Positions 42,848 to 50,311 of a stretch of 64,000 nt of DNA are shown here, piece after piece. A program made the position numbers and the translations under genes. Each line of letters starts with the position of its first letter. Position 1 is the first letter of the stretch. The notes below the pieces were generated by a model. That model saw only the letters and a list, made by a program, of their open reading frames with translations. It did no database searches and was not told where the DNA came from. The stretch is from Prevotella sp. (GTDB taxonomy: Bacteria > Bacteroidota > Bacteroidia > Bacteroidales > Bacteroidaceae). The stretch is taken from NCBI GenBank assembly GCA_017554105.1, contig JAFZIY010000026.1, forward strand, positions 62,001 through 126,000. The letters run 5' to 3'.

Positions 42848-45292
42848 TCAGTATGCTAGTTTCACAGTTTTCCCACTTACTTTTACAATATAAACGTCGC
42901 TTTTGGACAATGGGACTTCCATAGGCTGAGCATCCACCTTTACGGTTTTTTGCAACAAACCGTCCTTGGTGTAAACACGGATGAAATCCCCCGTATTAGC
43001 CCCAACAACTCTTACGCCATTTGAAGTGGCAGAAATCTTCACATCTGATACCATTGCAGCATCAACAGAACTGCTACCTTGCTCATAAACAACAGACAAT
43101 GTGGAGTTACTGTTTATGGCTGGAGTTGTGAATTTTCCATCATTACCTAATTGACTGGTTACATCAGAATTATTAAATGTTACAGAATGGACTCTCCAAC
43201 CATTGCTTGGTGTAATGGTGAAAGTGTAAACACTGCCCTTTGATACCCTCACGCTTACAGAACCATTGTCTGCCTGCTTAATAGTTAACAATGGGTCACT
43301 TTCAGGATAGTTTCCCACTATTGAGACAGTATTGCTAATCCTTGTCGAAGAATAATAGTTATTGTTACCATTTTGAATTGCACGGATAGAGAACTGGCCA
43401 CCAGCAATGCAATCAAGATACGTCTTAGTTCCAGCAGTATAGATTTCCGCTGCGCCATTGTCATCCATCGTATAGGTTATAGGCAAACCCGATGAGGCTT
43501 CTGCTTTCAGTTCCACCTGATCACCCACGTTAAGACCTGTCAAATCCTGTTCCCATGATATTGTCTGTTCTGCCTTGTTAATGGTAAGCGTACCTGATGT
43601 ATATGTGAAACTATAGTTGTCAGCATTACCTCCAGTCACATTAATTGGGTATGTTCCTACATTCGACGTTTTGGTAGCTGGAGTGCTTGCCGTTGCCCGC
43701 GAATTCAGCACGTTCACATTCTCATTCCCGACAAAACCATCATATATCACTTCAAATGTAGGATTATCCTCATTATATAATCTCTCATAGTTACCGACAG
43801 ATGCCGTCAAGGTTCTTGGAGTAATCGTTAAAGTGCCATTTATGTACGAGATGGAATAGTTGGGATTGTTAGCGTTTGTAGCCTTAATCTCATAGGTTCC
43901 TACGTTACTTGTCAAGTTTGCCGTTGTTGTGATTGTTGGGGCTGGAGATAAGGTACTACTGTTATCGCCATTTACGAAACCACTGCATGTATAGATGAAC
44001 GTAGGATTTTCACTGTAATATTGCCTTGTATTATCACTGGCCTTAATTGTCAGCGGAGCAGGCGTAATGGTTAAAGTACCTGGAGTGATTTCTCCTAATT
44101 CGTAGTTGATGGGGACACCATTTATAGCTTCCACTGTATATTGACCAACCCCACTGCTTTGCTTTGCACTTGTTTGGAACGAGGGACTTCTAGACCACGT
44201 TGGAACAGTTTCGTTATTTTTCAAACCAGAATACTCTATAGCAAAAGAAGGGTTCTTTGTTCCATAAACTTTTGTTCCGTCTTTCACCTTTGCTGATAAA
44301 GGTGCTTTCGTAACAGTCAGAACACCTGGCTCATACTCTAATTCATAATTTGCAGCTTCGCCTCCACTAATTGTGATAGGATATTCACCCACTTTGCTTG
44401 TTTTTATAGCTGTTGAACTGACAGTAGGCTGAGTTGTTATCATACTTTCGTTTTCCCCATTAACAAAGCCCGTATATGTGATATTGAATTGTGGATTCTC
44501 TTCTCCATACTCTCTACTTACATTATTTACCTTGGCAGTTAAATGTACGGGCTTGATGGTATATCGATATACCACTTTGGCGGTAAAAGATACATCTCCT
44601 TTAGTGAAAGTAACAGGAATCCACATTTCATAATCACCCGCTTCACTGCTAAGTGCTGGCATTGTTAATGAGGCTACATATCCCTCTACATTATTTGTCC
44701 ATGTTGTTGTAGGCGCCTGCCCCGTATAAGTGAATTCATTATCAGCGAAAGAAATCATCTCTATTACATGAGCGTCATTCATGGAATATTTGGGCGATGA
44801 GTATGACAGTAAGTCAGGAACATATGTTTTACTGGTAGCCGTCCAATTCTGGGGGGCTATAGTAGGCAGGTATATAATTTCACGAAAAAGAGAACATTGA
44901 ATGAAAATAGAACGACCATAATCATCAAAAAATTTTTCCACAGATTCTGGTATTATCAAAGAAGTAAGATTTCTACAACTATAAAAGGCATCAGTCCCAA
45001 TGCTTTTAATAGTATTTGGCATATAAACTGTTTTTAAACTGGTGCAATTTTTGAAAGCATAATCTCCTATTGCATTTACTGTGTAATTATAATCATTGTA
45101 GGAAATACTTGATGGGATGGTATATGTTTCCTCGATATAATAAGAATTCGAAGAGGAAGGAGCAACAGAAGCAGAAATTCCTGAAATCCAATAATACAAG
45201 TTCCCTACTTGTACTTGTATTCTTTCTTGTGCCAAACAGTTATGAGCAAGTGTAAAAGCTAATAACAAAAGAATAATCTTAAAGTGTTTCAT
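42848..45292 (-). CDS. Secreted BspA-type LRR protein with four MBG repeats
   Basis: An 814-residue protein with a signal peptide (MKHFKIILLLLAFTLAHNCL). Residues about 60-130 are BspA-type leucine-rich repeats (IGDYAFKNCTSLKTVYMPNT, IGTDAFYSCRNLTSLIIPES). Four MBG-type beta-sandwich repeats of about 82 residues start near 246, 330, 414 and 494 (LTAKVNNVSREYGEENPQF, LTIKASDNTRQYYSENPTF). Two further Ig-like regions lead to a C-terminal tail SDVYIVKVSGKTVKLAY, a likely sorting signal. Probably a surface adhesin. It starts 12 bp after the small gene at 45305, so it may share the transcript of the upstream AbiC-like gene. Confidence 0.88.
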   Translation of the reverse strand: MKHFKIILLLLAFTLAHNCLAQERIQVQVGNLYYWISGISASVAPSSSNSYYIEETYTIPSSISYNDYNYTVNAIGDYAFKNCTSLKTVYMPNTIKSIGTDAFYSCRNLTSLIIPESVEKFFDDYGRSIFIQCSLFREIIYLPTIAPQNWTATSKTYVPDLLSYSSPKYSMNDAHVIEMISFADNEFTYTGQAPTTTWTNNVEGYVASLTMPALSSEAGDYEMWIPVTFTKGDVSFTAKVVYRYTIKPVHLTAKVNNVSREYGEENPQFNITYTGFVNGENESMITTQPTVSSTAIKTSKVGEYPITISGGEAANYELEYEPGVLTVTKAPLSAKVKDGTKVYGTKNPSFAIEYSGLKNNETVPTWSRSPSFQTSAKQSSGVGQYTVEAINGVPINYELGEITPGTLTITPAPLTIKASDNTRQYYSENPTFIYTCSGFVNGDNSSTLSPAPTITTTANLTSNVGTYEIKATNANNPNYSISYINGTLTITPRTLTASVGNYERLYNEDNPTFEVIYDGFVGNENVNVLNSRATASTPATKTSNVGTYPINVTGGNADNYSFTYTSGTLTINKAEQTISWEQDLTGLNVGDQVELKAEASSGLPITYTMDDNGAAEIYTAGTKTYLDCIAGGQFSIRAIQNGNNNYYSSTRISNTVSIVGNYPESDPLLTIKQADNGSVSVRVSKGSVYTFTITPSNGWRVHSVTFNNSDVTSQLGNDGKFTTPAINSNSTLSVVYEQGSSSVDAAMVSDVKISATSNGVRVVGANTGDFIRVYTKDGLLQKTVKVDAQPMEVPLSKSDVYIVKVSGKTVKLAY

Positions 45293-45304
45293 AATAATTA
45301 ATAA

Positions 45305-45532
45305 TTATAGTTCAACATGATTTATATCTTGAAGATAAATACTATGATTGTCTGCTGTCAAGAAACCGACAAACAGATGAGGAGGGTTGGCTGCAGCCAA
45401 GAGATTCTGAAAACATACATCTTTGTATTCTCCATTATTGAGGACAATTCTAACCAATCGTCCTTTCGTTAATTCCGCAATTTGCTCATTTGGCAAATTC
45501 CACAATTCACTTTTAGAAATAATCTTGTCCAT
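45305..45532 (-). CDS. Small protein of unknown function (75 residues)
   Basis: A 75-residue soluble protein starting MDKIISKSELWNLPNEQIAE, with KGRLVRIVLNNGEYKDVCFQ suggesting a small beta-barrel. No known domain is recognised. It starts 5 bp after the next-upstream small gene and is followed by the LRR/MBG gene after 12 bp. The tight packing and AT-rich composition shared with its neighbours support a real gene. Confidence 0.6.
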   Translation of the reverse strand: MDKIISKSELWNLPNEQIAELTKGRLVRIVLNNGEYKDVCFQNLLAAANPPHLFVGFLTADNHSIYLQDINHVEL

Positions 45533-45537
45533 AGGCT

Positions 45538-45795
45538 TTATTTGTTGAATTTAAGTAAATTATTAATTTTTTCAACCACATCGTTAGAACAGTCTTCTTT
45601 ACACTTTGATATTATCATTTCCTTTTCAGAATCAGAAATATCTGAAGGCAAGACGTACTCTTCTATGTCTAACTTCTTCATAGTACGGTCATAGTGATGG
45701 AGGATTGTTCCATCTTCAAAGAAGTAATAATCATTGTCATAGATTCCTTTCCTCATTGAATGACAAACCCAAATCTGTCTTTTCTCTTTGTCCAT
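45538..45795 (-). CDS. Small protein of unknown function (85 residues)
   Basis: An 85-residue soluble protein. The segment DNDYYFFEDGTILHHYDRTM followed by LPSDISDSEKEMIISKC suggests a small beta-hairpin plus helix domain, not assigned to a family. Its start overlaps the 3' end of the AbiC-like gene by 59 bp in another frame, a translational-coupling arrangement. If the AbiC-like protein is a toxin-like effector, this could be a partner, but nothing in the sequence proves it. A later in-frame Met (MRKGIYDND) is an alternative start. Confidence 0.65.
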   Translation of the reverse strand: MDKEKRQIWVCHSMRKGIYDNDYYFFEDGTILHHYDRTMKKLDIEEYVLPSDISDSEKEMIISKCKEDCSNDVVEKINNLLKFNK

Positions 45796-46633
45796 AGCTT
45801 ATATCTGTTATAATATCAAATTCACTGAAGCATTTCAGAAATTCAAGTTCTTCCTTGCCAATTAGACATGAAACATGTTGGTAATACTCCTTCCTGTCTG
45901 TTTCTTTTTCTATTGCGCTTATAATATGCAGTATAAAACGCAGTGATTGTATGTATTTGCTAAAAGCAGTAGACTGATGATCTATAAGTGTAGCAAGCAA
46001 GAAGGACTCTCTTTCTATGCTATTCATTTGCTGATACTTCATTTTATCATCTTTAGTAATACCCCATTTGTCAACAAGATATAGTATTTGATTTGACCTT
46101 ATGTATTCCCGTCGCTCCTTTTCCGTTTTATCTAAGTCATCAGGACAAGGGTAGTTTTCATATAAAGCGTCTAATATATCAGAGTAATTATGAAGAACAT
46201 ACTCAAATTCATCCCTGTCGAACTCTGTGAAGGATTTATCTCCGAGACATTTATTTAGACCATTAATCATATTTCTGGCTGCAACAAAAGCTCTTTCTCC
46301 TTTATAGGATACAGTTGTTCCTATTCCCTTGGGAGAAAGACAATCACCATTGATATCAATATCTGTAGCATCTGTGCGAAAACTAGACAAAATAGGATAA
46401 AAACGAGAGTCAAATCGTTCAACCTCATTCTTGTGTTTTTCCTCGTTAAGTGATATTCGCTGCATTTCTAGAGTTGAGAACACCAAAATCGCTCCTGCCA
46501 AAGTTCCGAAAGCAGAAGCTATCCCGATATAGTTAAATGTACATGGAATACAACCTAAGACTCCTGCCATAATGGATGCTACAGCAACTATAATAAATAG
46601 AAATGCAATAACTTTGACACTTATCAGTCGCAT
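45737..46633 (-). CDS. AbiC-like phage abortive-infection candidate, two-helix membrane protein
   Basis: A 298-residue protein. Two N-terminal membrane helices (about residues 7-28, VIAFLFIIVAVASIMAGVLG, and 36-55, IASAFGTLAGAILVFSTLEM), a basic/acidic linker, then a helical cytosolic domain. The layout FDSRFYPILSSFRTDA, an intervening YSDILDALYENY, YIQSLRFILHIISAIEKET and LIGKEELEFLKCFSEFD follows the pattern of putative AbiC-family phage abortive-infection proteins (two helices, short FxxxFxxLL block, late YxxxLRxxL block). The assignment is by pattern, so moderate. DNA is more AT-rich than neighbours. An apparently structured RNA lies upstream on the same strand. Confidence 0.6.
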   Translation of the reverse strand: MRLISVKVIAFLFIIVAVASIMAGVLGCIPCTFNYIGIASAFGTLAGAILVFSTLEMQRISLNEEKHKNEVERFDSRFYPILSSFRTDATDIDINGDCLSPKGIGTTVSYKGERAFVAARNMINGLNKCLGDKSFTEFDRDEFEYVLHNYSDILDALYENYPCPDDLDKTEKERREYIRSNQILYLVDKWGITKDDKMKYQQMNSIERESFLLATLIDHQSTAFSKYIQSLRFILHIISAIEKETDRKEYYQHVSCLIGKEELEFLKCFSEFDIITDISYGQREKTDLGLSFNEERNL

Positions 46634-46721
46634 TTAGTTAAACCATTATTTCCTATGAGGAATTACGACCCTATGACACCCAAGTTAAGTCGGTTAATAT
46701 TCATTGACCCTAACCACACAA

Positions 46722-47050
46722 CAAAAAACGTGGGTATCCACCTTCTGCCCATCTGCTATCTGAGGCTAACCACAGCCCTGCAAGTTGACGAACAGAGTGA
46801 TACCCACGCAAAGAATTGCTGTTACGCCCGTAAGTGTGCGTTGAAGGCATGATTAGCCCTCACGCACACGACGGGATACGTTTTCAGCATACCCGTGACA
46901 TCAAACTCCGCATTGTCTTTGACTTGCAACTGATTGTGGTTATTTCAGATAGCCAATCGACAAAGCATCGTGTGACGCTTTTCCATTATGTAGTGTCCAT
47001 CCACATAGCTCTGCCCATCTCAATGGGCATCATAGTTACATGGTTGTTGA
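46722..47050 (-). ncRNA. Candidate structured non-coding RNA or long structured leader (about 330 nt)
   Basis: A minus-strand TATATTTG box at 47057-47064 predicts a 5' end near 47050. The 3' end is a 10-bp stem (46799-46808 with 46729-46738, CGTGGGTATC) followed by T6. In between: hairpin GCCCAT-CTCA-ATGGGC (47013-47028); long-range pairing of 46921-46953 with 46755-46789 in three collinear blocks of 9, 8 and 7 bp; and a two-part hairpin GTGTGCGT...ACGCACAC (46834-46869). I do not recognise tmRNA, RNase P, SRP or 6S features. The AbiC-like ATG is 89 bp past the T-tract, so it could be an attenuating leader. Confidence 0.6.
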
Positions 47051-47056
47051 CAGGTG

Positions 47057-47064
47057 CAAATATA
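47057..47064 (-). promoter_or_regulatory. -7 box for the candidate structured RNA
   Basis: Perfect TATATTTG on the minus strand. The nearest TTTG is only 12 bp upstream, so the -33 element is not canonical. Confidence 0.55.
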
Positions 47065-47425
47065 CAAAATTGTTTTCAAATTACGCATGCTTTTGAGAGG
47101 TTTTTTCAAAAAAAAGTTGTATTCACGAAACAGCACTATTCTGACACCTAACACCTGCTACCGATAATTATTTGAAATATAGACAACATTCAGTAGAGGG
47201 AGCTACAACTAGACTCATTGTTGATTAGGACATGAAAGGAATCCTGCCAGGATTGCTGAGTAAATTCGCCGAAATTACAATACCAAATGATATCACTCAT
47301 TGTGAAATGATATAACAAATGTACATAAAAGAAGAGGTAAACAGGGGCAAAAGAATCTCCCACCCTCCCCAGCAATTATGAGGAGGATGATACGGTATGA
47401 TTAATATAGGTATAAAGGCGGTTAA
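47065..47425. other. AT-rich gap upstream of the candidate RNA
   Basis: No gene is supported. It contains A/T tracts near 47100-47116 and no convincing hairpin. The 3' end of the gene at 47426 marks its border. Confidence 0.5.
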
Positions 47426-47896
47426 CTATTTCTTTTTCGTTCTCATCAACAGCACAATAGAGCCGACGATGATTAACAGACCGATGGCAATGGGGAAGAT
47501 TTTGCTGAACGCATCATAATAAATGTTTTTCAGATATAACATTGCGAAGTTGAAAGCGAAGAGCACTAAGCCACCGGCAAAAGCTATTCCCAATGACTTC
47601 CACATAGCGGGATTGTCGGTCTCCCAACGGCGTTCTTTTACGATTTTTGAGCCGATAACCGCAACAGGTATCAGTCCTACAAGAGCGGAAATGCCAAGGA
47701 TGAACATCATCGTGGTGTTTTTCTCCTTTTCCGCCTCTTCTTGCCGCTGGTTTATCTGATCTACCTGCTCCTGCATGGAACGGTATTTTCCTTCCTTGTC
47801 ATAATCGCCGTACATTTCCTCAGGCGAGTACGACACGTTCTTCTGTGGCGAGCCCAATGCCAGCAACGCCACCATTATTGTCAGTATCGTTTTCAT
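47426..47896 (-). CDS. Small membrane protein of unknown function
   Basis: A 156-residue protein with an N-terminal signal-like segment (MKTILTIMVALLALGSPQKN), a short soluble coiled coil (MQEQVDQINQRQEEAEKEK) and three membrane helices at about 65-85, 100-121 and 132-151 (IFPIAIGLLIIVGSIVLLM), ending in Lys/Arg. No family is recognised. It lies 12 bp after the Ser-rich exported protein gene and is probably co-transcribed with it. Confidence 0.7.
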   Translation of the reverse strand: MKTILTIMVALLALGSPQKNVSYSPEEMYGDYDKEGKYRSMQEQVDQINQRQEEAEKEKNTTMMFILGISALVGLIPVAVIGSKIVKERRWETDNPAMWKSLGIAFAGGLVLFAFNFAMLYLKNIYYDAFSKIFPIAIGLLIIVGSIVLLMRTKKK

Positions 47897-47908
47897 AATG
47901 TATTATGT

Positions 47909-49360
47909 TTATGGATGATAGTCGCGCCATGCACGGTGAGCCTCTTCCTCAGTGTCGTACCAGCCGCCATAGCGAATAAAGCCTCGACCTATGATGGCGT
48001 AACCCTTATTCCAGTCTTTCAGGATATAGTAGGAACCTTGATTGTTAAAGGCCTTGATGTCCTCAAACGTGTTGATGTTGCCAATTTCCAGCAGATTGCC
48101 TTTCCAATTGGAGAGATAGCAATCGTTGCCATTCTTCACGATGATTGCGTCGTCATATTGCTCGATGTTACCACCATCAGCTATCACTTCCCCGTCTTCG
48201 TCGAAAATCAGGTTCACCAAGGTATCCTCGTCTTTACCCACATAAAGAAGTCTTTTGCCGTCAACCATACTACCAAGCACTTTGATGTTGTAACCATCTC
48301 GGAAAAGCTTTCCGTTTTTATCGTACACCTGCCTGTATCCGCTGGTATATTCAGCGATGATGAACGTACCTTGTCCTTCAAAATGCACATCACGCAGTTC
48401 TCCAACGTTCTGAGAGCCGTAAAAGAAGTCCCCTTTCAATTCTTCTTGAGAAATAAGCGTACGGCTTCCGTCGGGTTGTGGGCACAGAATGGTCCAATGA
48501 TACCTTCCGTTGTCCATGTGGGTGCCGAGAATGACGGTTCCTTTGTCGTGGTTGTAGCGTTCTATATCGAATTCTCTTGGAATTTCTTCGCCCATCAGCG
48601 ATTCAAATGCTGAAAGCGATTCCTCACTAATCTCACCCCACTCGTGTTTACCAATGATGCTCACAGGCTTCTCGTGGCGGATGTTCGTTTCGTTGATGCT
48701 GGAAAACAGTGGTGCCGGCTGGCGTACAGGCATCTCCATCAGCGGTTCCGATACCACGGGGCGTTCTGGAGCAGGCGTGTAGTCCTTCAGATGGGTAGAA
48801 GACTTTTGCTGGGTTGATTGATCCTTTCGCTCAGCTTCTTCTCGCTCACTATTAAATTTGGCCATCCAATAATCAAAGGAATTGAGCAAGTTATCTTCAC
48901 AAACATGAAAATAAATAACCGCCTTTCTTCGTCCTTCGTATGAGGTTTCGGCGATTGCTTTGGACTTTGCTTCAATGGCAGCCTTCTGCGTCAAGGCAAA
49001 TACACACCAGCGTTCATGCGACACGCTGCCGCAAGCAGGGCAGGTAATCATGTGATCTCCATCACCAGTATTATACATTAAGTGATATTTACTGGACGAT
49101 ACATTCAACCGGCTTTTAACTTCGGGAAGCGGTTTGTAGTCACGTAAATGTGTAGAACTTGAACTCGACGACGAACTGCTTGACGACGATGACTCGCTTG
49201 ACGGTTCTTCATAATAGGGGCAGCCGCGCTTGTGAGGTTGATTAGACTTCAAATCGACTTCACAGTAGGCGCAAACCGGATCGCCCGGATCAGGTATCTG
49301 TGCTTGTACCGAGACAACAATAGCAAATGCTATCGCAAACAATAAAGCTATTCGTTTCAT
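47909..49360 (-). CDS. Exported Ser-linker protein with Cys pairs, unknown function
   Basis: The ATG at 49360 (MKRIALLFAIAFAIVVSVQA) gives 483 residues and a clear signal peptide; the frame open to 49516 runs into the tRNA region. Two Cys clusters (CAYCEVDLKSNQPHKRGC and CPACGSVSHERWC) look like small metal-binding or disulphide modules. A serine run of about 13 links to THLRDYKPLPE, a motif repeated later as THLKDYTPAPE. The C-terminal 230 residues are beta-rich with repeating VKNGNDCYLSNWKGNLLEIG-like strands, suggesting WG-type or propeller repeats. Function unknown. Confidence 0.75.
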   Translation of the reverse strand: MKRIALLFAIAFAIVVSVQAQIPDPGDPVCAYCEVDLKSNQPHKRGCPYYEEPSSESSSSSSSSSSSSSTHLRDYKPLPEVKSRLNVSSSKYHLMYNTGDGDHMITCPACGSVSHERWCVFALTQKAAIEAKSKAIAETSYEGRRKAVIYFHVCEDNLLNSFDYWMAKFNSEREEAERKDQSTQQKSSTHLKDYTPAPERPVVSEPLMEMPVRQPAPLFSSINETNIRHEKPVSIIGKHEWGEISEESLSAFESLMGEEIPREFDIERYNHDKGTVILGTHMDNGRYHWTILCPQPDGSRTLISQEELKGDFFYGSQNVGELRDVHFEGQGTFIIAEYTSGYRQVYDKNGKLFRDGYNIKVLGSMVDGKRLLYVGKDEDTLVNLIFDEDGEVIADGGNIEQYDDAIIVKNGNDCYLSNWKGNLLEIGNINTFEDIKAFNNQGSYYILKDWNKGYAIIGRGFIRYGGWYDTEEEAHRAWRDYHP

Positions 49361-49461
49361 AAGGCAAAGTGTTATATTGTTGGGGGCTAAGTTACAAATA
49401 ATAATTGAATTACGGAAACATAGAATGTAAAAAAACGCGAAACCCATGTAAAAAATAAAAA

Positions 49462-49487
49462 AAGAGTCACAACAAATTGTGACTCTT
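49462..49487 (-). terminator. Terminator of the tRNA(CAU) gene
   Basis: AAGAGTCACAA / TTGTGACTCTT perfect 11-bp stem with 4-nt loop, followed on the minus strand by a run of T. Confidence 0.9.
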
Positions 49488-49499
49488 GCGCTTTGAAAG

Positions 49500-49573
49500 T
49501 AGCGAGAGTGGGTCACGATCCCACGACCTCCGGATTATGAATCCGACGCTCTAACCAGCTGAGCTATCTCGCC
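49500..49573 (-). tRNA. tRNA with CAU anticodon (Met, or Ile2 if lysidine-modified)
   Basis: 74 nt on the minus strand with a complete cloverleaf. Acceptor GGCGAGA/TCTCGCT (G1-U72 wobble), D arm GCTC/GAGC, anticodon arm TCGGA-TTCATAA-TCCGG and T arm GTGGG-ATCGTGA-CCCAC. No initiator features (C1-A72, three G-C pairs in the anticodon stem), so an elongator or Ile2 tRNA. CCA is not encoded. The T loop reads ATCGTGA, not the usual TTCnAnn. Confidence 0.93.
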
Positions 49574-49640
49574 ATCTCCTTAAATGCGGGTGCAAAGGTA
49601 ACATAAAAAATCAAATACGCAAAATTATTTCTAATTTTAT

Positions 49641-49671
49641 TTTGTTTCTCATCTTTTTTTTATTATATTTG
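49641..49671 (+). promoter_or_regulatory. Promoter of the START-like gene
   Basis: TTTG (49641-49644), a 19-bp spacer, TATATTTG (49664-49671). Confidence 0.8.
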
Positions 49672-49711
49672 CAACGTGATTCATTACAAATAAGACTAAA
49701 CTATTGACCGT

Positions 49712-50104
49712 ATGGATAAGAAGAAGGTGATTTTCGAACGTGAACTCCACTCTCGATCTGCCAAGATAATATGGCCATTGATAAGTAAGCCGGAAGGACT
49801 GGCTAAGTGGATTGCAGACGATGTGGACAGAAATGATGACGTGCTGGAATTCACATGGGGAGTACCTTGGCGGCATCATGAAAAGAGAACTGCTAAGATT
49901 GTTGACGAGATGCCCATGAGTCATTTCAGGTGGGCATGGGAGGACGACAGCGAGTATTATGTGGAACTGAGGATGGAACGCAGTGACATCACGAACGACT
50001 ACATCCTGACCATAACCGACTTCACGGACACCGATGACGAGGAATGGCTCAATGCCGTATGGGACTCCAACTTCGAGCGTCTACACCACTCCACTGGACT
50101 ATAG
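49712..50104 (+). CDS. START/AHSA1-like (SRPBCC) domain protein
   Basis: A 130-residue soluble protein of the helix-grip fold: FERELHSRSAKIIWPLISKP, then GLAKWIADDVDRNDDVLEFT, HFRWAWEDD and the C-terminal helix EEWLNAVWDSNFERLHHSTG. It matches the START-like/AHSA1 group that is conserved next to the LptF/G permease in Bacteroidota. The hydrophobic ligand or partner is unknown. It has its own promoter and terminator. Confidence 0.82.
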   Translation: MDKKKVIFERELHSRSAKIIWPLISKPEGLAKWIADDVDRNDDVLEFTWGVPWRHHEKRTAKIVDEMPMSHFRWAWEDDSEYYVELRMERSDITNDYILTITDFTDTDDEEWLNAVWDSNFERLHHSTGL

Positions 50105-50132
50105 TCAAGGAAAACGAAAACGAACTTAATAA

Positions 50133-50179
50133 GGAAGAGATTAGAATAATCATTCATCCAAATATTCTAATCTCTTTCC
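50133..50179 (+). terminator. Terminator after the START-like gene
   Basis: GGAAGAGATTAGAATA pairs with TATTCTAATCTCTTTCC (16-17 bp, one bulge) across a 14-nt loop. Confidence 0.75.
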
Positions 50180-50272
50180 CCAAACGCCCCCAAAATCTTT
50201 CCTTTTATTATCCTTTTTCTTCTATTTACCTTCACTTGTTTATTTTAAAGAAACGTAAATCGCCGAAAATGT

Positions 50273-50303
50273 TTTGTATTTCGCACGATTTGCACTACCT
50301 TTG
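50273..50303 (+). promoter_or_regulatory. Promoter of the lptF/G-like gene
   Basis: TTTG (50273-50276), a 19-bp spacer, TACCTTTG (50296-50303). The expected transcript start (50309-50311) is next to the ATG at 50312. Confidence 0.75.
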
Positions 50304-50311
50304 CAAACGAA

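Noticed and set aside
45305-47064. Retron
   Set aside because: There is a structured RNA but no reverse transcriptase gene next to it.
46655-47151. Open frames of 65 and 105 codons on the plus strand
   Set aside because: They run antisense through the paired regions of the candidate RNA. The stems and promoter explain the sequence better, and the peptides look random.
42848-49573. AT-rich stretch beside the tRNA as an integrated element with att sites
   Set aside because: No integrase and no direct repeat of the tRNA 3' end were seen in the window, so only a loose accessory region is claimed.
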